Shown in pieces: positions 9,339-18,259 of a DNA stretch of 64,000 bases. Positions within the stretch are counted from its first letter, which is position 1, and each line of letters begins with the position of its first letter. The stretch is from positions 417,827 to 481,826 of the forward strand of contig NZ_JAJALK010000005.1 in NCBI RefSeq assembly GCF_020523825.1, read 5' to 3'. This stretch comes from Methylobacterium brachiatum (lineage in GTDB: Bacteria; Pseudomonadota; Alphaproteobacteria; Rhizobiales; Beijerinckiaceae). The position numbers and the translations under genes were made by a program. The notes beneath the pieces are model-generated. The model saw nothing but the letters and a program-made list of their open reading frames with translations. It was not told the DNA's origin and ran no database searches.

Positions 9339-9736
9339 TGGCTCTGTCTCCGCTTTGAGCACGATGCGGACAAGCCGGATCCGGCTTTCCGGGATCATCA
9401 TGCGATAACAAGGGGCTGGAGCAGGCCGTGTTTCACGGGAAACAGCGGCGCGCTTCAGCCTTGGGCGGCCTCGTCCCCGGCGGGGGCGTCCGGGTCACGA
9501 CCCGCTAGGTAAGTCGGTGCCCGCGCGACGGCAACGCCGTTCCGGCCAGGCTTGGTGCAAACTTCCGGGGACGGCCCGCAGCCGGGCGAGGAAGCCCCGG
9601 GCGCCCGGCCCGACAACCTGCAAGAACCGGTATCCCGGGCAATCTCACCGCCGGGTTTTGCAATATGACGGCAAGGCCTTACTGTGCGCCACGCCTTAAG
9701 CGCCGGCGGTTAGCCGGCCCGTGTCTCGAGAGTAAC
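9339..9736. other. Intergenic region, 398 bp, holding a parS-like site
   Basis: No credible gene is seen between the divergent sodB and membrane-protein genes. It holds the parS-like palindrome at 9429 and the promoters of both flanking genes, which I cannot place precisely. Confidence 0.6.
9429..9444. promoter_or_regulatory. parS-like ParB-binding site 1
   Basis: TGTTTCACGGGAAACA differs at one position from the bacterial parS consensus TGTTTCACGTGAAACA and is identical to a second copy at 19382. ParB binds such sites to seed the chromosome partition complex near the origin. Two exact copies in intergenic DNA about 10 kb apart make chance unlikely. Confidence 0.75.
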
Positions 9737-10567
9737 ATGATCGCTGCGCTGTTCGCGCTCGCTGCCGCCATGGCCATCGGGGGCTGCGCCGCCGTGATCC
9801 AGGGCTTCCCCTATGTGCGTCTGGAGAGCGGCCTCGCGATGGTGATCGCGGGTTCGGTCGCGGCCTCGTCGGGCGCCGTGCTGTTCGGGATCAGCGTCCT
9901 CGCCCTCGTGTTCCGCCGGCTGGAGCGGGTGATCGGCCAGCGCCCGGCGCTGGCCCCGGCCGAGGCCGGCCCCGTTACCGAGAGCGCACCGCGGCTGCCG
10001 CCGGTGCTGCCGGCCGCCCCCGCCTTCATCGTGCCGCCGATCGTCGAGCCGCCCTTCGACCCCGAGCGGCCGCGGATCGAACCCAATCTGCGCCTGCTCG
10101 ACGACACCCCGTCCACCCCGGTCGAGCCCCCCAGGGCGGCCGAGCCGCAGAGGCCGACCCCGGTCGAATCGGACTTCCCGATCCAGGCCTTTCCCGCCGC
10201 CCCGATCGTGGAGCCGGAGCCGCCCCATCGGCCTGCTCCGGAGGCAGCCCCGGCCCCCGCGGCCGAGCGCAGCCCGGAGGACGACCTGTTCGCCGCCCCC
10301 GAAGCGCCCCCGCAGCCGGCCCCGCCCTCGGAGCCTCCCGCCCTGCGCCCGAGTCTCGACGCGGCGCCGGAACCCGAGCCCGAACCGAAGCCCGACACCC
10401 GCACCGTGGTCGGGCGCTACGCCTCCGGCGGCAACACCTACGTGATGTTCGAGGACGGCTCGATCGAGGCGGAGACCCCGCAGGGCCGGTTCACCTTCGC
10501 GTCGCTGGACGAGCTGAAGGCGTTCGTCGACGGCGGCGGCGAATCCGGGACGCGCGGCGCCGCCTGA
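9737..10567 (+). CDS. Membrane protein with long proline/alanine-rich cytoplasmic region
   Basis: 276 residues from ATG 9737. Two hydrophobic helices (about residues 1-20 and 30-58) are followed by about 150 residues rich in Pro, Ala and Glu (roughly 70-220), which should be disordered. The last 50 residues form a small conserved-looking module: TVVGRYASGGNTYVMFEDGSIEAETPQGRFTF with DELKAFVDGG. That module recalls short C-terminal domains in other Methylobacterium membrane proteins, but I cannot name a family or function. Confidence 0.72.
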   Translation: MIAALFALAAAMAIGGCAAVIQGFPYVRLESGLAMVIAGSVAASSGAVLFGISVLALVFRRLERVIGQRPALAPAEAGPVTESAPRLPPVLPAAPAFIVPPIVEPPFDPERPRIEPNLRLLDDTPSTPVEPPRAAEPQRPTPVESDFPIQAFPAAPIVEPEPPHRPAPEAAPAPAAERSPEDDLFAAPEAPPQPAPPSEPPALRPSLDAAPEPEPEPKPDTRTVVGRYASGGNTYVMFEDGSIEAETPQGRFTFASLDELKAFVDGGGESGTRGAA

Positions 10568-10579
10568 CGGGGCGCCCCC

Positions 10580-12295
10580 TCAGGCCAGCGGGTTGAGGCT
10601 GTCGTTGCGCGGCGGGATCGGCGCCCGCATGGTCAGCGAGAACCCCTCGGGGTCGTAATCGGTCTCGACCTCGGCCTGGACCTGGGTGATGAGCACCCGC
10701 TGCAGCAGGCGCGAGCCGAAGCCCTGGCGGCTCGGGGGCCTGACCGGCGGGCCGCCCGATTCGCGCCAGTGGAAGCGCAGGATCCCGGCCGCGCCCCCGG
10801 CCTCCAGGGACCAGGTCACCGCGACCCGCCCGGTGCGGTTCGAGAGCGCCCCGTATTTCGCCGCGTTGGTGGTGAGTTCGTGGATCGCCATGCCGATCGG
10901 CACCGCGATCTCGGAGGGCAGGTCGATCGGCGGCCCTTCGAGGCTGATCCGCCCTTCGGCGCCGCCCTCGACCGAGACCTCCGCGTAGGGCTTCAGCTCG
11001 CTGAGCAGAAGGTTGGCCAGCGAGGCGGTCTGCCAGGTATCCTCGGTGAGCACCGCATGGGTGTGGGCGAGGGATTTGATCCGCCCGACGAAGGCCTCGT
11101 AGAAATCCTCGATGCTGGAGGCCGTGCGGGCCGTGGAGCCCACGATCGCCTGCACGGTGGCCAGCGTGTTCTTCACCCGGTGGTGCAGCTCGCGGATCAG
11201 CAGGCTCTGCCGCTCCTCGGCGATCCGCCGGTCGGTCACGTCGGCGACCACGCCGATCAGGCGGCGCGGCAGGCGGCTGGGGGCGTCCCGCTCGAACCGG
11301 CCGGCCATGTCGATGGTGCGCCAGGCCCCGTCGGATTTCCGCCGGATCCGGCCGCCGATCTGCAGGATCCCGTCCTCGCGCAGCGCCTTCGAGATCGCGT
11401 GGCGGACCGCGGCGCGGTCGTCCGGGTGGAGGATGTCGTTGAGGAACTCGTTCTTGCCGATGGTGCCGTCCTCGGGGGCGTGCCCGAAGATCTCGTACAT
11501 GTGCTCGTTTTCCCAGATCGCCTGGTCCTCGAGCATGTGCCACTCGAAGATGCCGAGCTTGGCGATGGTGGTCGCCACCCGCAGGCGCTGATCCCGCGAC
11601 AGGATCTCGTCCCGCGCCTCGACCCGGGTGGTGATGTCCTGGACGACGCCGACCATGCTGGCGGGCTCGCCGTCGCGGCCGGGCACGGCCTGGCCCCGCA
11701 CCCGCAGGATCACGGTGCGCCCGGCGACGGTCACCGGCGTATCGAAATGGTAGGACTGGCCGGCCCGGCACGCCTCGGTGACGGTCGCGGCCAGGCGGGC
11801 GAGCTCGGGATCGGACAGGCCGCTCTTGAGCTCGTCCCACGGCACGGAGCGCCCGGGCTGGCGCCCCAGGATCCGGGCGGCCCGGCGCGACAGGGTCAGG
11901 AGGCCGGTCGCCCGGTCCCAGCGCCACTCGCCGAGGCCGGCGGTCTCCAGGGCCTCGCGGTTGGCCTCGGAATGGGCGGCCGCGTCCGCATCCACGGCCT
12001 CGACCACCAGGGTCCGGCCGGAGCGCCGCACGCGCACGTCCAGCACGGTGCCGTCCGCCCGGCGCCAGGCCTGGATGCCGTCGCCGAGCCCCTCGGGCCG
12101 GTCGGCCAGGAGATCCGCGGTCGCGCGTCCGGCCAGCAGGCCCGGCGCCCAACCGAGCAGGTCGTGCAGGACCCGGTTGGCGGCCACGATCGCCGCCTCG
12201 TCCGCCGACAGCACGACGAGGCCGATCGCGGCATCGTCGAAGCCCGCGCGATACGGGTCGTCCGCCGCCGGGTCTTGACCCACGCTCTCGTCCAC
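10580..12295 (-). CDS. PAS-domain sensor histidine kinase of the HWE type
   Basis: 571 residues from GTG 12295, which has GAGGG nine bases upstream. A longer frame from a TTG at 12373 is possible but has no good ribosome site. At least two or three PAS folds are present (residues about 15-110, 120-250 with a PAC end VVQDITTRVEARDE, and 260-350 ending GVVADVTDRRIAEE). The kinase core has the H-box RELHHRVKNTLATVQAI (His near residue 367), the N-box IHELTTNAAKYGALS and the G-box HWRESGGPPV...GFG. Histidine in the N-box and WxE in the G-box define HWE kinases. It is probably a soluble light, redox or stress sensor; no response regulator is adjacent. Confidence 0.88.
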   Translation of the reverse strand: MDESVGQDPAADDPYRAGFDDAAIGLVVLSADEAAIVAANRVLHDLLGWAPGLLAGRATADLLADRPEGLGDGIQAWRRADGTVLDVRVRRSGRTLVVEAVDADAAAHSEANREALETAGLGEWRWDRATGLLTLSRRAARILGRQPGRSVPWDELKSGLSDPELARLAATVTEACRAGQSYHFDTPVTVAGRTVILRVRGQAVPGRDGEPASMVGVVQDITTRVEARDEILSRDQRLRVATTIAKLGIFEWHMLEDQAIWENEHMYEIFGHAPEDGTIGKNEFLNDILHPDDRAAVRHAISKALREDGILQIGGRIRRKSDGAWRTIDMAGRFERDAPSRLPRRLIGVVADVTDRRIAEERQSLLIRELHHRVKNTLATVQAIVGSTARTASSIEDFYEAFVGRIKSLAHTHAVLTEDTWQTASLANLLLSELKPYAEVSVEGGAEGRISLEGPPIDLPSEIAVPIGMAIHELTTNAAKYGALSNRTGRVAVTWSLEAGGAAGILRFHWRESGGPPVRPPSRQGFGSRLLQRVLITQVQAEVETDYDPEGFSLTMRAPIPPRNDSLNPLA

Positions 12296-12496
12296 TCGGA
12301 AAAACCCTCGAACGCGCCGCGGCGCGCTCCCGCACGAGATGCCCCCCTGCCGCGGTCCGGACCGCGAAGGCAACTCAGGATGGCGCCCGAGCGTGACCGT
12401 TGCAAGGCGTCCCGCTCCGATGCGGCGACCCGTCCGTGCGAAACCGAACGGGATGCGGGCGCGCTCGGACCGCGCGGGTGCCCCGGCGCTGGCCGC

Positions 12497-13231
12497 TCAG
12501 CGCGGACGGCGCACGAATTCCAGATATGTCGGGCGCCGGCCCGCTGCCAGCGCCTTCGCCTCGTAGCGGGTTCCGGGCCAGCCCGGGAAGGGCTGGGTCC
12601 AGTCGCCGGCCTGCCGCGCCGTCCAGATCAGGACCGGGCAGCGGGCGGCCCGGACCAGGGTCCAGCCGGCATAATCGTCGATGTCGCTGGCGAAGCGGAA
12701 CAGGCCGCCATCCTTGAGGACCCGGCCGATCTCGGCGAGCGAGGCATCCGAGACGAAGCGGCGCTTGCGCTGCCGGCGCTTCGGCCAGGGATCGGGATAG
12801 AGCAGGTAGACCCGGTCCAGGCAGGCATCCGGCAGGCGCGCCAGTAGGGCGGTCACGTCCTCGTCGCGGATGCGGACGTTGCGCAGGCCCCGCGCCTCGA
12901 TCGCGGCCAGCAGCTTGACCACGCCGTTGACGAACGGCTCGGCCCCGATGATCCCGATCCCGGGATGGGCCTCGGCCTGGGCGGCGAGGTGCTCGCCGCC
13001 GCCGAACCCGATCTCCAGCCAAACCGCCTCCGGCGCGCCGCCGAGCGCCGGGAACAGCGTGTTCGGATCGAGCGGCCGGTCGTCCGGCGGGAGATCGACG
13101 CGGAGCGCCGGGAGCAATTCGGTGAGGCGCCGCTCCTGCAGGCCGCGCAGGCGCTTGCCCTTGCGCCGCCCGAAGAAGGCGCGCTCCGGCTCCTCGGCCT
13201 CGCGACCGGGTCGTCCGTTCAGGTCAGACAT
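12497..13231 (-). CDS. trmB: tRNA (guanine-N7-)-methyltransferase
   Basis: 244 residues. Methylates G46 of tRNA using S-adenosylmethionine. The SAM-binding loop is WLEIGFGGGEHLAAQA, and the family signature is YLLYPDPWPKRRQRKRRF with the catalytic aspartate. The C-terminal GTRYEAKALAAGRRPTYLEF is typical of TrmB. It lies downstream of metK on the same strand, the usual alphaproteobacterial order, but metK has its own strong terminator in the 195-bp gap, so trmB may rely on a separate promoter or on read-through. Confidence 0.96.
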   Translation of the reverse strand: MSDLNGRPGREAEEPERAFFGRRKGKRLRGLQERRLTELLPALRVDLPPDDRPLDPNTLFPALGGAPEAVWLEIGFGGGEHLAAQAEAHPGIGIIGAEPFVNGVVKLLAAIEARGLRNVRIRDEDVTALLARLPDACLDRVYLLYPDPWPKRRQRKRRFVSDASLAEIGRVLKDGGLFRFASDIDDYAGWTLVRAARCPVLIWTARQAGDWTQPFPGWPGTRYEAKALAAGRRPTYLEFVRRPR

Positions 13232-13262
13232 CGGCTACCAACGCGTCGTCCGCACACGGGCA

Positions 13263-13350
13263 AGGACGGGTTTCCAGAGGGCTCGCGGCCCCGAGGCAGG
13301 GCTCTGCCCCGCTCCCGCAAAAGGTCCAAGACCTTTTGAAACCGGGACTC
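13263..13350. repeat. Multi-stem palindromic intergenic repeat
   Basis: GGGTTTCC and GAAACCGGG form outer arms; inside are the small hairpins GGCAGGGCTCTGCCC and AAAAGGTCCAAGACCTTTT. This mosaic structure (outer arms around a CAGGGCTCTGCCC core and an AAGGNCNNNGNCCTT stem) is a recurrent element in Methylobacterium and other alphaproteobacterial intergenic regions. Confidence 0.6.
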
Positions 13351-13397
13351 AAAAAAACGCCAGCGCGCCGTCCCGAATCGGGGACGGCGCGCTGGCG
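13351..13397 (-). terminator. Rho-independent terminator of metK
   Basis: A perfect 17-bp inverted repeat (13358-13374 with 13381-13397, loop GAATCG) ends in seven A residues on the + strand, i.e. a U-tract after the hairpin for minus-strand transcription. It lies 30 bp after the metK stop. Confidence 0.9.
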
Positions 13398-13426
13398 GGT
13401 CGTTCGGCGCTGGAGCGCGGGCCGCC

Positions 13427-14605
13427 TTACGACAGGGCCGACTTCAGCTTCTGGGCGAGGTCGGTCCGCTCCCAGGAGAAGCCGCCATCGGCCTCCGGCG
13501 CGCGGCCGAAATGGCCGTAGGCGGCGGTGCGCGCGTAGATCGGCTTGTTCAGGCCGAGCGCCGTGCGGATGCCGCGGGGCGACAGGTCCATGGCGTCCAT
13601 CAGGACGGCCTCGAGCTTGGCCTCGTCGACCTGGCCGGTGCCGTGCAGGTCCACATAGATCGAGAGCGGCTTCGAGACGCCGATCGCGTAGGCGAGCTGG
13701 ATCGTGGCGCGGTGGGCCAGGCCGGCCGCGACGACGTTCTTGGCGAGGTAGCGGGCGGCATAGGCCGCCGAGCGGTCGACCTTCGTCGGATCCTTGCCCG
13801 AGAAGGCGCCGCCGCCATGGGGGGCCGCGCCGCCGTAGGTGTCGACGATGATCTTGCGGCCGGTCAGGCCGCAATCGCCGTCGGGGCCGCCGATCACGAA
13901 CTTGCCGGTCGGGTTGACGTGCCAGACGGTGCCCTCGTTGATCCAGCCCTGCGGCAGGGCCGCCCGGATGTAGGGCTCGACGATGGCGCGCACGTCGGCC
14001 GAGTCCAGGGACTCGTCGAGGTGCTGGGTGGAGAGCACGATCTGGGTCGCCTCGACCGGGCGGCCGTTCTCGTAGCGGACCGTGACCTGGCTCTTGGCGT
14101 CGGGGCCGAGCTTGCCGGCATCGCCCTCACCCTTCTTGCGGGCGTCGGCGAGGTCCTTGAGGATCTTGTGCGCGTAGAACAGCGGCGCCGGCATCAGCTC
14201 CGGGGTCTCGTCGGCGGCGTAGCCGAACATGATGCCCTGGTCGCCCGCGCCCTCGTCCTTGTTGCCGGCCGCGTCCACGCCCTGCGCGATGTCGGCGGAC
14301 TGGGCGTGCAGGTAGATCGCGACCTCGTTGTTCTTCCAGTGGAAGCCGTCCTGCTCGTAGCCGATCTCCTTCACGGCCTGGCGGGTCAGCTCCTCGAGAT
14401 CCTTGAAGGTCACGGAATCCGGACCGCGCACCTCGCCCGCGATCACGACGCGGTTCGTGGTAGTGAGGGTCTCGACCCCGAGCCGCGCCTCCGGCATCGC
14501 CGCGATATAGGCATCCACCACCGTATCCGAGATCCGGTCGCTGACCTTGTCGGGATGGCCTTCGGACACCGACTCGCTGGTGAACAGGTAGTTGGAACGC
14601 GGCAT
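13427..14605 (-). CDS. metK: S-adenosylmethionine synthetase
   Basis: 392 residues from ATG 14605 ([20 protein letters not shown]). Makes S-adenosylmethionine from ATP and methionine. Motifs: [12 protein letters not shown] at residue 16, the methionine-adenosyltransferase signature [12 protein letters not shown], the glycine-rich loop [23 protein letters not shown], and [18 protein letters not shown] residues ([15 protein letters not shown]). A strong terminator follows. It lies 169 bp downstream of an XRE regulator gene, a conserved pairing in Rhizobiales. Confidence 0.97.
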   Translation of the reverse strand: MPRSNYLFTSESVSEGHPDKVSDRISDTVVDAYIAAMPEARLGVETLTTTNRVVIAGEVRGPDSVTFKDLEELTRQAVKEIGYEQDGFHWKNNEVAIYLHAQSADIAQGVDAAGNKDEGAGDQGIMFGYAADETPELMPAPLFYAHKILKDLADARKKGEGDAGKLGPDAKSQVTVRYENGRPVEATQIVLSTQHLDESLDSADVRAIVEPYIRAALPQGWINEGTVWHVNPTGKFVIGGPDGDCGLTGRKIIVDTYGGAAPHGGGAFSGKDPTKVDRSAAYAARYLAKNVVAAGLAHRATIQLAYAIGVSKPLSIYVDLHGTGQVDEAKLEAVLMDAMDLSPRGIRTALGLNKPIYARTAAYGHFGRAPEADGGFSWERTDLAQKLKSALS

Positions 14606-14774
14606 GTGGACGGATCCCGAGCACGGGTACGCCGTCGCGATCGCGGCGTTCGACCCTCTATGGGGTCGGGGTTCTCGCACCGGGCCGGATGACGGTCAAC
14701 CCGGATCGCCGAACGGATCCGCTATAACGTACGAAACGGGTGAAAAAACGCCCGTCCTCGGCACAACTCAGCAT
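14606..14774 (-). promoter_or_regulatory. metK leader region
   Basis: 169 bp between the regulator gene and metK. In the transcript it contains a short hairpin (GACCC CATAGA GGGTC) about 50 bases before the ATG and a TTGACC box that could be a -35 element. I looked for a SAM-responsive riboswitch fold here and could not recognise one, so regulation of metK is undecided between the XRE protein and an RNA element. Confidence 0.35.
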
Positions 14775-15185
14775 TCAGCCGTTGAGCTTGTGGTCCAGGG
14801 CCCGGATCGCGGCGGCGACGTCCCGGCGGGCTTCCTCGGAGAAATGCTCGGTGATGTGGCGGCCCACGACCTCGGCCAGGCCCTGAAGCCCGTCCTCCGC
14901 CGACAGGGGCGTCTGATCCGGCTCGGAGAAGCCCGGCGCGGTGAAGTCGTCGTTCCGCGGCATGCCCTTGAAGAAGTAATCCATCGGCACCCCGGTCATC
15001 CGGGAGAAGATGTCGAGATGGACGGCACTGATCCGGTTGGTGCCCTTCTCGTACTTCTGCAGCTGCGCCGCCGACATCCCGAAGCTCTGCGCGACGCGAC
15101 GCTGCGTCAGCGATGCCTTGCGGCGCTGCTCGGCGATGCGTTGACCGACATACACGTCACGCTGATCGGTTTTCTGACCCGCCAT
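14775..15185 (-). CDS. XRE-family transcriptional regulator upstream of metK
   Basis: 136 residues from ATG 15185. The helix-turn-helix spans about residues 14-68: VGQRIAEQRRKASLTQRRVAQSFGMSAAQLQKYEKG, with the recognition helix in AAQLQKYEKGTNRIS. The C-terminal half (EDGLQGLAEVVGRHITEHFS) is helical and may dimerise. Proteins of this type regularly precede metK in alphaproteobacteria, so control of methionine or SAM genes is a reasonable guess; no ligand is known from the sequence. Confidence 0.88.
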   Translation of the reverse strand: MAGQKTDQRDVYVGQRIAEQRRKASLTQRRVAQSFGMSAAQLQKYEKGTNRISAVHLDIFSRMTGVPMDYFFKGMPRNDDFTAPGFSEPDQTPLSAEDGLQGLAEVVGRHITEHFSEEARRDVAAAIRALDHKLNG

Positions 15186-15318
15186 GTAGAACTTGCCCAC
15201 TCCTGCCGCGATTTTCGGGCGGCGAAGCTTAACCGCATAGCGAGGCCGTGTCACCGGCGGGTGACCATCGCGGTAAATGTTTTGCCGCGGCGCCGATTCC
15301 CGTCGACGGACTGAGTTC

Positions 15319-15655
15319 TGGTGTCCCCGGCAGGGCTCGAACCTGCGACCCCAGGTTTCATACCACTTCGGCTTTCGCCGCCGCCGCCCCTGCGGGCCGC
15401 GTTCGTGGCCTGGACTATCCCTTCACCATGGGCCCGGCTTGCGCCCGGCCGTTAGGTGCCGCCCGTCTAGTCTCTACACCTTCCCGCTGGCGCCGAGGCG
15501 TCGGGCGGGCTTGGCTCGGGATCGGCAGGACGCCGGCATGCCGGCGCCGGGAGCTTTCCCCGACTTTGAGCGGATCCGCCGCGCAGTTTCCCGACGCGAC
15601 GCCCAATTGTGACCGTTTAGGAAACCTGTGCTCTGTCCAGCTGAGCTACGGAGAC
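15319..15655 (-). tRNA. tRNA-Arg(CCU) interrupted by a group I intron
   Basis: Exon 1 is 15619-15655 (acceptor GTCTCCG, D-arm GCTCAGCTGGACAGAGC, anticodon stem CAGGT and loop TTCCT). Exon 2 is 15319-15358 (AAACCTG, T-arm GCAGGTTCGAGCCCTGC, acceptor CGGGGAC, discriminator A and encoded CCA). Joined, they give the anticodon arm CAGGT-TTCCTAA-ACCTG with anticodon CCU and a fully paired acceptor stem, total 77 nt. Splicing of the intron is therefore required for a functional tRNA. Confidence 0.93.
15359..15618 (-). ncRNA. Self-splicing group I intron in tRNA-Arg(CCU)
   Basis: 260 bp. The 5' splice site follows a U (TTTCCT|AAAC) and the intron ends in G (GGTATG|AAAC), as group I splicing demands. 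The internal guide GGGAAA pairs with exon UUUCCU giving the expected terminal G-U wobble. Core P7-like halves are visible: GAGACTAGACGGG and GGATAGTCC. No homing endonuclease is encoded. A tRNA-Arg(CCU) intron at this anticodon position is known from other alphaproteobacteria such as Agrobacterium. Confidence 0.9.
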
Positions 15656-15745
15656 GACCAGAATCCCCATAGCATCAACCCCCGGACAGGCCAACCGCGC
15701 GGTGTGCGCGCGCGCGATCCGGGGCATGATCGGCCGGGGGGTTCG

Positions 15746-16594
15746 ATGATCCGGACAGGCGACGGGCCGGCGGGCGGGCGACGGGGCCGGGCGGCCCGCG
15801 CGATGGCGGTGCCGATCCTCGCGGCCGCGGGCTTTGCCGCGCCGTGTCTCGCCGCGCCGGCGGAGTGTCGGCCGGGACCGGCGCGAACCGAGATCCTCGA
15901 CGGGATCGGGCCGCGCGGCGAGATCCGTCTCGCCTCGGGCGGCCGCGCCGTGCTCGAATCCCTGCACTGGCCGGACACCCCGGAGATCGCCGAGGCCGCG
16001 CGCGCCTGGCTCGATACGCGGCGCGGCGACAGCCTGGTCGTGGTGCCGCGCGGGCAGCCCGACCGCTGGGGCCGGGAGCGGGCCGACATCCAGGTGGCCG
16101 ACACCGACATCGACCTTGCGGGCGGCCTGATCGCGGCCGGGCTGGCCTTCGCGGATGCCGGTGAGCGCGATTCGCTCTGCCGCCCGGCCCTGCGCGCCGT
16201 GGAGGCGTCCGCCCGCGACAGGCGGCTCGGCCTGTGGCGCGATCCGGTGCCCCAGGCCGCCGACGGGCCGGCGCTCCGGGCGCGGGAGGGGCGCTTCGCC
16301 GTCGTGGAGGGCCGCATCCGCCATGTCGGCGAGCGCAGCGCGCGCACCTATCTCGACTTCGTGGTCCACGGCGAGGACGGGCTCACGGTCACGGTATCGA
16401 AACGCACTTGGCGAATGATGCTCGCCCGTGGTTTGAGTGCGCCTTCGCTCGAAGGCCGGCGCGTGCGGGTCCGCGGCATCCTGGAAGTCTGGCGCGGCCC
16501 GACCCTGGAGGCCAACGCCGACGCGGTCGAGATCCTGGGTGAGCCGGATCGGCGCGAGGCCGAGCCGGCGGAGGAACAAGGGCTGCGGCGCTGA
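15746..16594 (+). CDS. Exported thermonuclease-like (SNase fold) protein
   Basis: 282 residues from ATG 15746. A signal-type N-terminus (AMAVPILAAAGFAAPCLAAPA) precedes an SNase-like OB domain: GEIRLASGGRAVLESLHWPDTP, PRGQPDRWGRERADIQV (compare the DRYGR motif), LIAAGLAFADAG and RRLGLWRDP (compare the ARxxxxGLW motif). A C-terminal OB-like region (VVEGRIRHVGERSARTYLDF) follows. The catalytic arginine and glutamate pattern of staphylococcal nuclease is only partly recognisable, so nuclease activity is uncertain. It precedes an M48 protease gene by 5 bp, implying co-transcription. Confidence 0.72.
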   Translation: MIRTGDGPAGGRRGRAARAMAVPILAAAGFAAPCLAAPAECRPGPARTEILDGIGPRGEIRLASGGRAVLESLHWPDTPEIAEAARAWLDTRRGDSLVVVPRGQPDRWGRERADIQVADTDIDLAGGLIAAGLAFADAGERDSLCRPALRAVEASARDRRLGLWRDPVPQAADGPALRAREGRFAVVEGRIRHVGERSARTYLDFVVHGEDGLTVTVSKRTWRMMLARGLSAPSLEGRRVRVRGILEVWRGPTLEANADAVEILGEPDRREAEPAEEQGLRR

Positions 16595-16599
16595 TCGCG

Positions 16600-18087
16600 A
16601 TGGGCGGGATCACGGAGCGAATGCGAGTGGTGAGGCGGCGCTTGCGCGGCCTGGCGTCGGCCTGTTCCGGGGCGACGCTTCTGGCTGTCGGTCTGGGCGC
16701 CTGCGTGGCCGACCAGGCGACCGGTCCGGTGACGCCGGCCGTGGTCCAGGTGCCGGCCGAGGCGCCGCGCACCACCGGCCGCGAGCGCGCCGCCGATGCC
16801 GACCACCTCAAGCTCGTGGCCTCGTTCGGGGGCGAGGCCCGCGCGCCCAACGTGATGCGGATGCTCACGGAGGTCACCGACCGGCTGGTGAAGGCCAGCG
16901 AGCGGCCGGACCAGGCCTACGCGGTGACGCTGCTCGATTCGCCCGTGGTCAACGCCTTCGCGCTGCCCAACGGGCGGCTCTACGTCACCCGCGGGCTGGT
17001 GGCGCTGGCGAGCGACACCTCCGAGGTCGCGGCCGTACTCGCCCACGAGATGGCGCACGTCACCCTCAACCACGCCACCGCCCGGAGCGAGCTGGAACTG
17101 CGCTCGGCCCTGGTCAGCCGGGTCGTGGCCGACGTGCTGAACGATCCCGATACGGGCGCGCAGCTGCAGCATCAGTCGCGCTTCGCGCTGGCCCGGTTCT
17201 CCCGGGAGCAGGAGCTGGAGGCGGACGCCACCGGGGTCCGCACCCTCGCCAAGGCCGGCTACGACCCGTTCGCCGCCGGCCGCTTCCTCACCGCGCTCAA
17301 CCGCTCGACCAACCTGAAGGCCGGCAGCGGCACCGCGGGCGAGCCCGACATGCTTGCGACCCATCCGGGCACCGCCGAGCGTGTCACCCAGGTGACCCGG
17401 GCGGCGCGCCGGATCGGGGCGCCGGGCATCGGGGCCGATGACCGGGCGCATTACCTCGCGGCGGTGGACGGGCTCCCGTATGGCGACAACCCGCGCGACG
17501 GCGCGGTGCGCGGCCACCGCTTCGTCCATCCCGGGCTCGGCATCGCCTTCGACGTGCCGGACGGGTTCGTCCTGGAGAACACACGCTCGGCGGTGCTCGG
17601 CACCACCCCGGACGGCAACCGGCGGCTGCTGTTCGACCAGATCGAGGCCAAGGAGGGCCAGCCCCTCGACGTCGCGCTCAGGGGCAGCTGGAACGACGCC
17701 CTCGACCCGGCCGGGTTCGAGACCCGCGAGGTCGGCGGCCACCCGGCGGCCTTCGCGCTGTCGCGCGGCAAGGACTGGACCTTCCGGCTCGGGGCGATCC
17801 GGATCGGCGACACGGCCTTCCGGATGATCATGGCGGCCAAGGGCGCCACCGACCCCGACCCGGCCTTCCGCCCCTGGGTCGCGAGTCTGCGGGCGATTAC
17901 CCCCGAGGAGGCGGTGCTGCGGCCCCTGCGGCTGCAGGTGGTGCAGGCCGGATCGACCAGCGCCGAGGAGCTGGCCCGCCGCATGGCGGTGCCGGACCGA
18001 GCGCTCGACCGGTTTCTGGTCCTCAACGGGCTGGAGCGCGGCGCCGCGCTGGTGCCGGGCCGCAGCTACAAGATCGTGGTGGAATAG
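16600..18087 (+). CDS. M48-family zinc metalloprotease, probable lipoprotein
   Basis: 495 residues. The N-terminus ends in a lipobox-like LAVGLGACVADQ, so the protein is probably anchored in the periplasm. The zinc site is HEMAHVTLNH (His149, Glu150, His153) with the third ligand in REQELEADATGVRTLAKAGYD, as in BepA/LoiP-type M48 proteases involved in outer-membrane quality control. Residues about 285-430 form an extra domain with the start GHRFVHPGLGIAFDVPDGF. The C-terminus (AEELARRMAVPDRALDRFLVLNGL...GRSYKIVVE) resembles a LysM module that could bind peptidoglycan. Identification as an M48 protease is secure; the substrate is unknown. Confidence 0.92.
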   Translation: MGGITERMRVVRRRLRGLASACSGATLLAVGLGACVADQATGPVTPAVVQVPAEAPRTTGRERAADADHLKLVASFGGEARAPNVMRMLTEVTDRLVKASERPDQAYAVTLLDSPVVNAFALPNGRLYVTRGLVALASDTSEVAAVLAHEMAHVTLNHATARSELELRSALVSRVVADVLNDPDTGAQLQHQSRFALARFSREQELEADATGVRTLAKAGYDPFAAGRFLTALNRSTNLKAGSGTAGEPDMLATHPGTAERVTQVTRAARRIGAPGIGADDRAHYLAAVDGLPYGDNPRDGAVRGHRFVHPGLGIAFDVPDGFVLENTRSAVLGTTPDGNRRLLFDQIEAKEGQPLDVALRGSWNDALDPAGFETREVGGHPAAFALSRGKDWTFRLGAIRIGDTAFRMIMAAKGATDPDPAFRPWVASLRAITPEEAVLRPLRLQVVQAGSTSAEELARRMAVPDRALDRFLVLNGLERGAALVPGRSYKIVVE

Positions 18088-18259
18088 CCGCCCCGCTCTG
18101 CCGCGTCTTGCGCGCGCCCGCGCCCCGGACGACCGTCCGGCAGCGCTCGACCGTCGTCCCGGGTCAGGTCTCCGAGGTGCCGCGCGAAGCGCTTGATGGA
18201 CATCACCTTTTTCCGCGAGCCGGTCGCCCCGCGCGGGGCGATGCGTCAGGGAGAGCGCC

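Noticed and set aside
14606..14774. SAM riboswitch upstream of metK
   Set aside because: I found only one short hairpin and no pattern I could match to known SAM-binding RNAs; a covariance search would be needed.
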